NCBI GenBank assembly: GCA_036768485.1
Contig: JAVLUZ010000611.1
Span: 281,849 to 345,848, forward strand
Origin: Mermis nigrescens
Lineage: Eukaryota > Nematoda > Enoplea > Mermithida > Mermithidae
DNA length: 64,000 bases
Reading direction: 5' to 3'
This document shows positions 12,601 to 20,489 of this stretch, piece by piece. Below the pieces are notes generated by a model. That model saw only the letters and a list, made by a program, of their open reading frames with translations, made no database searches and was not told the DNA's origin. A program made the position numbers and the translations under genes. Each line of letters opens with the position of its first letter. Position 1 is the stretch's first letter.

Positions 12601-15600
12601 GTTTGGGGCATGCACTCCCAGAAACCAAAATACTTTCTCCCCCAGAATTGAATTTTTGAAGAATTCTTTTGTTTTTTTCGCAATTTTTTGATGCCAATGG
12701 ATAGCGCTTGATGAGAAACGTTGAAAAATTGTTTTTTTCGCCATACCACCATTTTTAAGGCCATTTTTTTACCTCTGAAAAACTCTTGCACCCCTACTCC
12801 AGAGCTTTGGTGCCGCCCACCTATGAACCCTCGGACTGCCTACTGTACTGACCTCTGCGTAACTATTTAGGATTTTTTACAAAAATATCAGAAAATATGT
12901 CACTAGGTGTTTTTTAGTTAAATTTTGGCTCGAAAATGTGAGATTTTCGGCGCACTATATATTGACTATATTTTGCTTAATTTGTTCACATTTTCAATTG
13001 TTTTAATGTTTTTACGTTTTAGAAAGCATTATTATCCGAAACGTCGGAAAACTGTGTTTTTTACGTGTTTCCATTGTTTTTTTACCCTAAGAAAGGCACT
13101 TTATAAAGATTATTCGCTGCTGACCTTCTAGGATTTTTATGTTGTGCACGTATATATGATGATAATTGTATTATTTTGTATATTGTGTAATCGATAATAA
13201 ACACTAAGATTCACCCATTTTTTTAGCTACGGTACTGAATTATCATTAAGAATCAGGTGCCGGAACAAATAAGAAGCTGAAAAAAGGCAGATCTCAACTC
13301 AAAACATTCGAAATAGTTCTTAAAATTGTTTTAAACTTTCTTCAGGCGTTATGTGTTTTCTCAGTTTCTAATCTGCTGAAATTTTTTCGCATCTGTTCTG
13401 TTAACTAATGTTTTCTTGTTTTGTAGATCTCATCAAGCACATTCGTCAGATAATATTGGCTGCTGCGAAGAGGTGGACATTGAAGTTCTATTGCTGCTCT
13501 TCTGTAAATTGTCATCGGAAAATCGACGTAATTCATCTTGTGCCTTTTTCTATTAAAAGTATACTATTTTAAAGTAGACGAATGAATTGAAATTTTCTGG
13601 GGAAAAATTTCAAATTCTGAAAATTTGAAAGAAAAAAATTGAAAGTTTCAATTTTTAAGGGATTTATTTCATCTAATGTAATCTTTTTCTTGACTGGAAG
13701 TGGGTGTGCGCAATGATTTCCGCGCAGTGCTACATATGTACATATGATAGACTTATCCATATAGTGTGCTCTTCAGGTTTTTACTTTCAAGAATTATACT
13801 CCACAAAGATTTTATTTTTGGTGAATATTTCGGTTTTTTCGTGTTTCTGATCATTGAATATGTCTTTCTACGACAGGAAAAAATCAAGATAAATGTCTAT
13901 TATGATTTTTAAGTCTTTGTATTCAAAGATTTAAGAGTTTTTCAATTCATGTCTTGCTGTTATCTCAAATTGATGCGAATTGAATCATATCTTCTATATT
14001 CTTGACTTATATAAAGAATCGATATACAGGATGGTCCAAAAAAGCCTACACCCCGATGTAACATTATAACTTGGGCGATTATTGCACATATAAATTTAAA
14101 AATAGCTGGGCTAGGTAGATAAACATTTCTTTATTCAAATCGCGTAAAAAGTTTGGCCAGCTGCCAGCGGTCCGTGCGCTACAGCGATTTGTTTACACCT
14201 CACCATAACATTGTTTAAACCCTAAAGTTTCTGCATTGTATCACTTTACTGAGTATGTAAGTATTCTTTTTAGAATATATGTAGTTGAAAAATCAATTAG
14301 CACATTGTTCAAACCCTGAAGTAGTGCGCGTTCTACTGAGCACAAAAACTCAAGATGTCGTCAAAAGAAGGAGAAAATTGATGACAGAACCAATTAAGCT
14401 TTTGGCGTTAAAACAACATCAAAGTAGGGTGTAAACAAATAGCGGTAGCGCCCGAACGGTAACAGATGTTCAAGATTGTCTGCACACATCGAAAGGAGAC
14501 ATTTTTATCTTTTTAATGCAGCTGGTCCTGAAATTTAATGACCAGTAACACCGGACTTCAGCTTCTTTTTTAGCCCACCCTTAATTTTAAAATCTTTCGC
14601 TCAAATTTTTTCCAGCTACGACGATTTTGCTTGTTGAAACATTTAATGGTTTTAATAACCAACATTTCAGTAATCTCAAATATTCCAACTTTGGAGAATC
14701 TCTTGTAAGAGGAATCCTGGGCGTCCAATGATTTAAGCCAAATATTTGTTTGATGTTAACTTTTCCCGATGATCATCGTAATTTTTCTGATTCTTAAGTT
14801 ACTTTTTGTTTAGTGTTGTATTACGATTTGGACATTTACACCTTAAATCATGCTTAAATGACAGTACCTGTGATATTGGCTTCAGAAAAATTCCCATTGG
14901 TAGTCATGATTTTTACAGAGGTGAAAAACTCTTGGGGTGTAAGTATACATATAACGGCTCGATGGGGGTCTTCGTCTATTTTTAGGGGAGAGTGGGGTGA
15001 ATAAATGACCTCCAATTTTTGGCCAAAAAACGGCCAAAAATTCTGGGGTCAACAATTCTCTGGTTTTGGGGAGGGGTGGTGGGGTGATCAACTTTGGTTG
15101 GGGGATCCCCCATCCCCTGTTCGAAACCCCCTCGCTCAGTTCATGTATGTAATAAGATCCCCAAAAAATTGATTAATAAAATACTCTGCATTGCTAATGT
15201 CCATGCCCACTTTGGGCTGCTTCTTGATTCACCGTGATCCAATTTTGTATACACCTGCGAGTAAATTATTAGTATAAATTATTATCGGATGATTTTGGCT
15301 CTGGCAAAGCTCGCTGTTGATTTCGGCATGAAAATATGATATTTTTCGGGAAGTTTTTACGTCTCTTATTCTTCACTAGTGTGCAAAAATGGTTTCAGAA
15401 GATTCGCGTGCAACTTGAGAAAGCTTTCTACAGTAATGTTCTTATTCACTGGGGAGCACACCTAAGCGGGGGGGAGTTTGGAGGTATGACCCTCCCCTCC
15501 CCTGAGAAACCAAAATACCTCCCCCAGAAACTAAAATACCACCAGAATTCAATTTTTGAAAATTTTTTTTTGTTTTTTGCAGTTTTCAACGTTTCTCGAT

Positions 15601-16139
15601 GAGAAACGATGAAAACTGGTGTTTTTTGCCGCATCACCATTTTTAACGCCATTTTTTGACCTTTGAAAAATCTTGCACCCACCCCCGGAATTTTGGTGCT
15701 GCCATGCTGTGGTATATAAAACTCGAAATAATAAAACTTAGTAGTGACATGTCCTGTAGAATGACACTTTCCATGCATATCTTCAATTTTCGTGTCCGCA
15801 TTTATTCTTTTTTGAGTCGTAGCTCTGTCTTATATGTGTTTTTAAATGCACTAAGACTTTGATTGACCGAACAATCGATAATTTATGTAAATAAAAACTT
15901 GGTACAAACGTCAACTCATAAATGCGTTCATTCTGCCTTATTGAATTTGTCGTTTCTATTGAAGTAAATTTAATTGATCTATTTTAAATAAAGATTGTTT
16001 CGCGATCATCGGAAGCGAATCGCTGCTTTCTGAAAATTGCAATTATTTGATGGAAACTAATGTGAATTTGTCCAACAGTGTCCGTTCATTGAATGATTTG
16101 GCACGAAATCGATTTTCGGCAGAAAACAGTGAATGTTAA
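511..16139 (+). CDS. fry: Furry homologue, 3' part (12 exons, 580 codons plus stop)
   Basis: Furry is a giant HEAT/armadillo-like scaffold that works with NDR/LATS-type kinases in polarised cell growth and dendrite tiling (family knowledge). Only the C-terminal part is here; the gene continues off the left edge. Exons: 511-654, 1495-1624, 2474-2628, 2987-3061, 3413-3625, 5074-5283, 6116-6214, 7679-7759, 7819-7975, 8545-8776, 13427-13527, 15994-16139. They total 1743 nt, and GT-AG sites and phases agree throughout. Landmarks remembered from vertebrate FRY occur in order: KELPGRTMEFS, LRIGLPKSPSVIFSQSS, FKEFDFLE then CFNW, KLFFQLLLMCENYTKMI, and FAIIGSE near the end. The protein ends 47 residues into the last exon. 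The least certain junction is 7975/8545. I saw no canonical AATAAA close behind the stop. Intron 10 (4.65 kb) holds a mariner. Confidence 0.92.
655..1494 (+). other. fry intron, nothing recognised
   Basis: AT-rich intron of 840 nt. I see no repeat family shared with the rest of the window and no further splice-flanked open segment. Confidence 0.7.
1495..1624 (+). CDS. fry: fry exon
   Basis: 43 codons plus one base. It reads GANWREASRILKLAVTRSS and ends KELP, continued by the next exon as GRTMEFS. The acceptor is ACGCAG and the donor G|GTATAT. Confidence 0.9.
1700..1723. repeat. Short AATT tandem repeat
   Basis: A microsatellite of AATT units in the fry intron, with no other signal near it. 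Confidence 0.8.
1905..2390 (-). repeat. Rep-A copy, inverted
   Basis: Reverse-complement copy of the repeat at 1-440, including the palindromic TTTGTACATGTACAAA block and the GGCGCTTCG hairpin remnant. Minus-strand open frames across it are repeat-derived and not genes. Confidence 0.8.
2474..2628 (+). CDS. fry: fry exon
   Basis: Enters in phase 1 (two bases complete the preceding Gly codon) and leaves in phase 0. It begins RTMEFSLDVSSVVSVL, a recognisable furry block, and continues into a Ser-rich stretch ending RRATISSM. The acceptor is TTTTCCAG and the donor ATG|GTACGT. Confidence 0.9.
2629..2986 (+). other. fry intron, nothing recognised
   Basis: AT-rich intron of 358 nt. Two overlapping minus-strand open frames here have no supporting features. 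Confidence 0.7.
2987..3061 (+). CDS. fry: fry exon
   Basis: 25 codons, phase 0/0: AKVREHLLGLLNASG then LRIGLPKSPS. An acceptor six bases downstream (exon start 2993) would also stay in frame and drop two residues. The donor is TCG|GTATGC. Confidence 0.88.
3062..3412 (+). other. fry intron, nothing recognised
   Basis: AT-rich intron of 351 nt with no repeat shared with the rest of the window that I could see. Confidence 0.6.
3413..3625 (+). CDS. fry: fry exon
   Basis: 71 codons, phase 0/0. It starts VIFSQSSHDLVGDLP, runs through a Ser/Thr-rich linker and ends FKEFDFLEGEQDSI, the acidic EFDFL block near the C-terminus of furry proteins. The donor is ATT|GTAATT. Confidence 0.92.
3800..4310 (-). 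repeat. Diverged MITE of the GGCGGAT end type
   Basis: The right end (4282-4310), read on the minus strand, gives GAGTGGCGGATTCAG followed by a TTGACAGAGG block. The same order is seen on the plus strand at 35283-35325. The left end carries a GGCGGCCGCC core. It looks like a longer relative of the hAT-type MITEs at 51928-52113 and 63370-63546. No clear target duplication was found. Confidence 0.45.
4595..4975 (+). repeat. Rep-B copy
   Basis: Dispersed repeat starting near CATGCATAGCATGGGAATTC, with a middle block TTTCTAGAG and a GGCGTGAAGCGCC hairpin variant. Better-matching copies are at 25290-25680 and 63210-63780. Confidence 0.65.
5074..5283 (+). CDS. fry: fry exon
   Basis: 70 codons, phase 0/0. 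It starts SESAESCFNWLATMRPRS, matching the conserved NFNWGVRR-type block after the EFDFL motif. A disordered Ser/Pro stretch follows, ending RRGSDSSDDE. The acceptor is TACTGTAG and the donor GAG|GTGCGT. Confidence 0.9.
5425..5657 (+). repeat. Rep-A copy cut by assembly gap
   Basis: Matches Rep-A from its TTTTTGTATTCGGCAAAG start to the second GGCGCTTCGCGCC hairpin, then stops at the run of Ns. The missing part probably lies in or across the gap. Confidence 0.75.
5658..5757. other. Assembly gap (100 Ns)
   Basis: Exactly 100 Ns, a common placeholder for a gap of unknown size. It lies within a fry intron and abuts a repeat, a frequent cause of assembly breaks. Confidence 0.99.
6116..6214 (+). 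CDS. fry: fry exon
   Basis: 33 codons, phase 0/0, reading LQLTGMLQRQKYYLLELREH and then a basic stretch ending QYCIK. It is predicted helical. The acceptor is TTTTACAG and the donor AAA|GTGAGC. Confidence 0.85.
6253..6465 (+). repeat. Rep-D copy (CATGTAAC ends)
   Basis: Begins GCATGTAACGGCTC and ends CTTGTTACATGTC, so its termini are short inverted repeats. The interior has G-rich blocks (GGGAGGGG, GGGATCCCC). Related copies are at 8127-8285, 14946-15121, 36866-37010 (partial, inverted) and 60731-60951. Confidence 0.65.
6539..6602. repeat. (AT)n microsatellite
   Basis: About 32 AT dinucleotides in the fry intron. The Tyr-Ile repeat frames over it are artefacts of the dinucleotide. Confidence 0.98.
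6859..6906 (+). CDS. Possible fry microexon
   Basis: A 48-nt open segment (16 codons, starting DRGKTVSEPNKAI) between AATTTCAGAG and GAA|GTATGT. It is phase 0/0 and so could be inserted between the exons ending 6214 and starting 7679 without breaking the frame. I do not recognise the peptide in furry, and the reading frame next to it is repeat-like, so it may be chance. Confidence 0.25.
7679..7759 (+). CDS. fry: fry exon
   Basis: 27 codons, phase 0/0: CLNSVKSTLKLQLMDQQRVG, then QFSAADQ. The acceptor is CGTTTTAG and the donor CAA|GTAAAT. Confidence 0.85.
7819..7975 (+). CDS. fry: fry exon with uncertain 3' end
   Basis: The core reads ELELCKSLHKLFFQLLLMCE then NYTKMIHYF, the best conserved helix of the furry C-terminus. 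A donor directly after SSEQ (7926) leaves the next exon out of frame. Extending to AC|GTATGT at 7975 restores phase and adds VIEM, which matches the VINM residues expected there, plus an odd hydrophobic TFIYIFINNLC. The true junction may involve a microexon I did not find. Confidence 0.8.
8127..8285 (+). repeat. Rep-D copy
   Basis: Begins ACACGTAACGGCGC and ends CCCCTGTTACATT, with GGGGAAGGGGCGGG inside. Same family as 6253-6465. Confidence 0.6.
8545..8776 (+). CDS. fry: fry exon
   Basis: Enters with two bases and leaves with two bases. It encodes IADQLIESCLSYHLKAVNL, TPDIQTLQRDMLRAANDLC and QQKLIQFVQLKDCRQSILQL. These correspond to the acidic and amphipathic helices just before the final furry block. 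The donor is ATGAG|GTGGAT. Confidence 0.85.
8777..9391 (+). other. fry intron, nothing recognised
   Basis: AT-rich intron sequence left of the mariner insertion. No shared repeats were noticed. Confidence 0.6.
9394..10699 (+). mobile_element. Complete mariner transposon with TA target duplication
   Basis: The termini are CGAGGGTCACTCCAAAAGT at 9394 and its reverse complement ending at 10699, flanked on both sides by TA (9392-9393 and 10700-10701). The 1306-bp length fits a full mariner. It lies in fry intron 10 in the same orientation as the gene. The termini are intact, while the transposase frame is dead (see 9575-10636). Confidence 0.95.
9575..10636 (+). pseudogene. Mariner transposase, inactivated
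   Basis: The reading starts MELENRDFRAMEYLHYRKGK, has two in-frame TAA codons within the first 30 codons, and is then open from 9662. Recognisable blocks are SVFGDRAPLGSTVFNWFDEF, the WVPHQLSAAQK linker, TWIYQFKPETKRQS, HHDNASAH and PPYSPDLAPCDFF. The second and third catalytic Asp are present with 34 residues between them, as in D,D34D mariners. The first is lost: the usual GDETW reads GVETW near 10051. The stretch before it is also diverged. The element could only have moved with enzyme supplied elsewhere and is now a fossil. Confidence 0.93.
10702..11118. repeat. GCTATATAGC-rich intron segment
   Basis: Between 10815 and 11065 the sequence repeats short palindromic words such as GCTATATAG, GGCTATACAGC and GGCTATATA at irregular spacing. 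No gene is seen. Confidence 0.5.
11119..11400. repeat. Inverted minisatellite built on GGGACGAATTATG
   Basis: The left block (11125-11200) repeats words like AATTCGTCCCCTC. The right block (11310-11390) repeats their complement, such as GGACGAATTATGGGATACG. Together they form two arms around a spacer of about 110 bp. Confidence 0.6.
11480..11885 (+). repeat. Rep-A copy
   Basis: Near full-length copy running from TTTTTTCTATTCGGCAAAG to ACACTGGTTC, with the central GGCGCTTCGCGCC hairpin. Confidence 0.8.
12455..12835 (-). repeat. Rep-C copy
   Basis: Reverse copy of the family whose plus form reads ATGGTGGTATGGCGAAAAA, then TCCATTGGCATCAAAAAATT, and ends in G-runs and CCCCCACGC. Plus-strand copies are at 23765-24035, 56872-57105 and 63785-63945. 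Confidence 0.75.
12836..13426 (+). other. fry intron with a Rep-B-like fragment
   Basis: Positions 12900-13135 resemble part of Rep-B in reverse (TTTCGGCGCACTAT near 12950, ACGTCGGAAAACTGTG near 13040). Otherwise AT-rich sequence. Confidence 0.4.
13427..13527 (+). CDS. fry: fry exon
   Basis: One base, 33 codons and one base. It reads SHQAHSSDNIGCCEEVDIEV then LLLLFCKLSSENR, matching the SDIFGSCEDD-type block of the furry C-terminus. The acceptor is TTTTGTAG and the donor C|GTAATT. Confidence 0.92.
13528..14027 (+). other. fry intron, nothing recognised
   Basis: AT-rich; no repeat family shared with the rest of the window was seen. Confidence 0.6.
14028..14585. mobile_element. Tc1/mariner-type DNA transposon relic
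   Basis: The ends are imperfect inverted repeats next to TA: CAGGATGGTCCAAAAAAGCC on the left and the complement of AAGGGTGGGCTAAAAAAGAA on the right. About 550 bp remain. A broken frame near 14355 starts ATGTCGTCAAAAGAAGGAG and could be the start of a transposase, but too little survives to classify it. Confidence 0.5.
14946..15121 (+). repeat. Rep-D copy
   Basis: Contains AACGGCTCGATGGGGG, two AACGGCCAAAAA-type words and GGGGGATCCCCCATCCCCTG. The ends have decayed. Confidence 0.6.
15452..15715 (-). repeat. Rep-C copy
   Basis: Inverted copy with ACGATGAAAACTGGTGTTTT, GCATCACCATTTTTAACGCC and TTGGTGCTGCC at its end. Confidence 0.7.
15994..16139 (+). CDS. fry: fry terminal exon with stop
   Basis: Two bases, 47 codons and TAA at 16137-16139. 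It reads CFAIIGSESLLSENCNYLME then TNVNLSNSVRSLNDLA. This matches the FAVIGSNLDMSEANYKLME region that closes vertebrate FRY, and it ends a few residues earlier. Confidence 0.93.
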
Positions 16140-17440
16140 TTACTTGTCGAATATTTTCTATCGTTTCTTCGAATGGAATCGTTGTCTAACTGTGTTCCGC
16201 TGATTTCTGTTTTGCTTGTATACAATGAAACTAATTTTTTATGCGTATACTTAGTTTAATGTAAAATTATTTCCGACTAAGGCTGTTCGCGTACATTTGT
16301 ATCGATAAATTTCGACCTGTTCTTCATCGCGTGGAACCTTTGTATACGTACATATACATATTTATTATTTTTAACCGTTGTATTTATAAAATGGTGGTTT
16401 GTTGTGCAAACGTCGGTATAGGCATACTAGCTTATATACACGTGTTCTGGGGAGTTTGACCTCCCGCTATAGAATGGCAATTGACCCCACACAGACATGT
16501 CTGCGCAGCGCCCCCCCCCCCCTAGAATTGTCGATTTTTCGAAAAATTGTAAAAAGTATACCATTTTAAGCCACAATTTCTGAGAAACTTGACCATTGAT
16601 TTGGCAAGTCAAAAGATTATCATATCTGCAAAAACGTGTAATGTACTTTTTCGCGCTGAGAACGAACATGAAGTTAGTTTTGCGTAAAAAGTAAAGTTTA
16701 CGGTATCCAAAGTTCCGGATTTAGCAGTTTTTTGGCATTTTTATACGCCGTTGCATTTTTTTGTCCTTATACTATTGTATTTTCAAGCTATTCAAACAAA
16801 ATATTTTGCAATGAAAGACCCTTCAATTTTCTGTAAGAAATTCTTACAACTTTTCACACACTACGGCCTGCACAGAAGTGTAAGCCTCGTGTTCTTATGA
16901 AAAGAGATTTTTTACATGCTACTGCCTGAACTTACCACGAAATTACCTGAAAAAACATTTCAAAAAGTTAGGGGGCGGACACTTTAAACAAGTATTACAG
17001 TAAGACGATTCCAGAATAGCGATTTTTGATATTTTGCCTTATTAGTGTAAAGCAAGAATTTAGGACGCTTCGTTTTATGATAAAAATTCTCAAAAGCAAA
17101 CATGAATGATGTAGTGTTAGACACAAAGTCTATTCTTTCAATCAATTTACTAGTATAGTACTTTAAATTTAGTAATCCAAACCTTTGTTTTTGTTGGTAT
17201 TTTAGTTCTACATGCTGTCGCTGTTTTATTTACTGACTTCTTTACTTGTAAACTACCATAAAATTTAATGGGATAAATAATTTGTCTTAAAAATCTGGAA
17301 AATAATTACTGTTATATTAATGAAAATGTTTACACAACAGTGTCCTAGTGCAAGGAATTGAAATTGTCCAGTGAAACCCGCCTATCTTATTTTCATATAA
17401 GTCAGTCAGACTCAAGGACGGTTTTTTACATCCAGGTACC
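16140..17440. other. 3' flank of fry, no gene recognised
   Basis: Presumably begins with the fry 3' UTR. A G/C-run segment near 16440-16560 resembles the start of Rep-C-type repeats. No coding exon is supported. Confidence 0.5.
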
Positions 17441-17505
17441 TATAGTCTGTTTCACACAACTTTGGTTATAAATTTTAAAACTATCTCCGACAATAAAGCC
17501 CGGTT
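17441..17505 (+). repeat. Rep-F MITE, left end only
   Basis: Starts TATAGTCTGTTTCACACAAC and runs about 60 bp into the MITE before it is replaced by the palindromic minisatellite. Confidence 0.75.
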
Positions 17506-17514
17506 CAGAAGTAA

Positions 17515-17780
17515 AAGTCGGCGATATCGCCGATTTTTGTCAGCGATATCGCCGATTTTACCGATTCAGTCGGGAAAGTCGTCGATATCGCCGACAAAAA
17601 TCTGGGAAAGTCGGCGATATCGCCGACTGAAAATCGTAAGAATCGGGGATATCGCCGACAAAAATCGGGAAAGTCGGCGATATCGCCGACTGAAATCGGG
17701 AAAGTCGGCAATAGATACATACATAATGACCAGCACAACAGAACACAAACCGACTAAAATCGGGAAAGTCGGCAAGAGGT
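17515..17780. repeat. Palindromic minisatellite, TCGGCGATATCGCCGA units
   Basis: Six readable units of GTCGGCGATATCGCCGA with small changes, spaced about 20-40 bp, then two decayed units (GTCGGCAATAGATAC, GTCGGCAAGAGGTAC). Each unit is a perfect or near-perfect palindrome around GATATC. Open frames on both strands are by-products of the repeat. Confidence 0.9.
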
Positions 17781-18154
17781 ACATATGTACATAATTTTTG
17801 ACGCGTACCTTTTGTGTTTTAGCCCAAAAAGGGACTCCAGAAAAAATTTTGGTTTCCACCCCTCCCCTCAGAAATTTTTTACTGTGCATGTCTGCGGCCA
17901 AGTCAGGAATTTTATGGGAAAAATAGAGCAGAAATAAGGGCAAAAGGTGATAAAAATCGCAATTTTTCACAAGTGTCTGAATTTCGTTCTTTATCATGAA
18001 TTGTGGTAGAATTGACGATAATTTGACTTTTCTAGCAGTTTTTCAGTCGTTTTTGGCCCTAAAAACCGAAAAATTTTCGACCTTATGGTACCGGCTGACC
18101 CCCCACATTGACCATGTTGTGCATCTATGGTCTGGAGGCTCTGAGCCACATGTG

Positions 18155-18412
18155 GGCATGGGTATTTGGGTCTATGCACCCCCAGAAGGCGAAATACACA
18201 ACATGAAAACCAGAATACCTCCCAGATATCGATTTTCGCATTTTTTAGCATTTTTCGCGATTTTTTGATGCCAATGGATAGCGCTCGATGAGAAATATCG
18301 AAAAATGGTGCATTTTCGCCCTACCACCATTCTTAAGACCATTTTTTGACATTTCAAAAATTTTTACATTCCGAAGAATATTCGTGCTGCCCACGCATGC
18401 TCTGGGCCCCCA
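18155..18412 (-). repeat. Rep-C copy
   Basis: Inverted copy containing TTTTTTGATGCCAATGGATA and GCCCTACCACCATTCTTAAG. Confidence 0.75.
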
Positions 18413-18467
18413 GAATCTGAAAGTCCCCTCAAAAATCAATTGACCTCGGAATTCAAGAGTAAAAAAA

Positions 18468-19520
18468 CCCGTATACTTTACATTTTTGTGCAACAACCAT
18501 TGAGTGTAAAAAAATTTTAAGGTCAGATTCGTAATCTACAGCTCAGTGGCAACATTAAAAAAATTGGCCCTCCGCTAATTGTTCGATACCCAATGCTCTG
18601 GGCGGAAAAATGCTTCTCGGTGTAAACTTTACACTTGTGCTAATACCGCAATATTGGGTGTATAGAAACAAAATAAACTAGGATCTGTAACGCTAAGGTC
18701 AGGGCACCTTTTCAGCATAATTAGCATGATCCGCCTACTTAGCGGAGTAGCTGAAGAAATTTAGTTTTGTAACGGGGCGAAGCCTCTCACCGTTACGTGA
18801 GCAAAATTTTACCCGCACCGGTTTCCCGGATCTTCCGCTCTGATTCGCGTGTGTAGTACTAATCGACTACTCGGGCTCTTGCTCACAACTGCGCAAAGTA
18901 TTGAATAATATTGAGGAACAATGAAACATCAACGTCACGGGTTAAACTTCAAAGTAGGCATTTCCAGCCGTGTAGTAGCACTCCTGCTACAGTTTTTTAT
19001 CTCGAACCCTTTACACTAAAACGATCACAGATCAAGAAATATTGCGTAATAAGAGAAGAAGGAAAAGGGTTTTGAGATATTGTAATCCTCTACAACATAT
19101 AAGCAATTGGACTGCACAGAAACTAAAATTGAGTTGGATAAGCTGAAGGACACGCAAAGAGTAAAAAACCCGGATACTTTACATTTTTTTGCAACAAGCA
19201 TTGAGTGTAAAAAAATTTTAAGGTCAGATTCGTAATCTACAGCTCAGGGGCAACATTAAAAAAATGGCCCTCCGCAAATAATTTGATTTTTTGGTTTACA
19301 CTTTACACACTCATTCCTAACTCGGTATTGATATAAACAAAAAAAAACACCGGCATCGAATTTTTTAATTATTTATCGATTAAGAAAAACCGCACCTCCC
19401 AGGTGTGTGCCGTTGTTGCTGTGAGGGGGAAACAAATTTCGCACTCGCTGTGATAAACATATAAGAAAAAAGGATGGCCAAGTATATCATAGGTAGCGCT
19501 ATCGCCTTACCTATGATACA
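18468..19520 (-). repeat. Rep-H element, short type, hairpin end at right
   Basis: The right end (19383-19520) carries a C-rich/A-run module and the hairpin ATAGGTAGCGCTATCGCCTTACCTAT. The body has repeated TTTACAC/GTGTAAA words. The 110-bp block at 18468-18580 recurs at 19160-19276, so there is an internal duplication. 52316-52985 is an inverted copy of 18616-19515. Confidence 0.7.
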
Positions 19521-19792
19521 TGGAAGAAAATAACAGAAATATTAAGGAAAGGTGGGCGCTAATGTGGTCATTTAATGCAAATTGAACTTCATTCGGCAAT
19601 CCATAAAAAACAATTCTCAAAACTTATTTAATCTTTGGCAATATTCACTATGATTATTATTTGTGAAAAATGGTTGGCAAAACTTTACCACATTCATCAG
19701 TTATTAAAAAAAGTTCATCTAAGCTTTTGCGGAAAAATCCTGTTCTAATAAAAATATTGTCTAATACCATGACTTCCTAAGCTTCTAGATGC

Positions 19793-20095
19793 CATTGAAA
19801 GTTTTCATGAAAGTGAACAATCTGATTTTATGGGAAAAGGTTGGGCCTTCAAAGGACAAAGTATATGCCATACCTTGAATGCAAAGCAGCGAAGTTTCCT
19901 AATGCAAGAATAATGAAGGCATAGAAAGGAAGCAGAAAGTGTCTCTATGGAAATGAGACGCAATCGAAATTTAGGAAAAGATGAGTTTTTGTCATCACAA
20001 GAAATCACAATTTTTTGGTCTAGAGAGGCAACTAAACGCAGAGAAAATATGGAGACCTATTTCAGCTCTGTAGCCGAAGATGAGCTAATGTGATC
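19793..20095 (+). pseudogene. Decayed fragment of a GWA..DEFL..QI..FWSR domain protein
   Basis: One plus frame reads SDFMGKGWAFKGQS, then after two adjacent stops MEMRRNRNLGKDEFLSSQEI and FWSREATKRR, ending in MSSVAEDEL-like sequence. This spacing (GWALK, QK/YL, MR, DEFL, QI, FFSR, K.R) resembles a C-terminal domain I recall from multi-copy uncharacterised invertebrate proteins; I cannot name it. It lies between two hairpin-ended elements. Upstream sequence in the same frame has stops, so this is not an intact gene. Confidence 0.5.
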
Positions 20096-20480
20096 ATGAC
20101 ACTGATGTCTTTGAATACCCAGCCTTGTACGATGCATGTCTTGAAATGGAGTGGGAATCGCATGATAGCGAATGTTTTGAAAGTACTCAACATATTATGT
20201 TTTTGTTTTGAATGCTATTGCATCTTGGCATCAGTGTACACACTCTATTAGTCTTAGTTGTCAATCTCTAAAATGATTTAAACAGCTTCTAGCCAATAAA
20301 TTCTAATAAAGCTTACTTTAATAAACGAAAGTTAACTAATTAAAAACAAATTTCAGTGCATGGTTTTATGTTGTAAAAAATTTTATATATTGAAAAACTT
20401 TAGCACAATTTGAAAAATGAGGTCAGTATGTTTATTACTACACCTTTGTGACTACCTATTTGTTTTACAGAAAAAAAGAA
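20096..20480. other. Interval between repeat elements, nothing recognised
   Basis: AT-rich sequence downstream of the decayed fragment; no gene or shared repeat is supported. Confidence 0.5.
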
Positions 20481-20489
20481 TTATTAATT

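Noticed and set aside
13980..14600. Functional transposase gene in the relic with CAGGATGGTCC ends
   Set aside because: Only a short broken frame remains; too little for a transposase.
17505..17997. Several long frames on both strands
   Set aside because: They arise from the palindromic minisatellite, which is open in many frames by its repeat structure.
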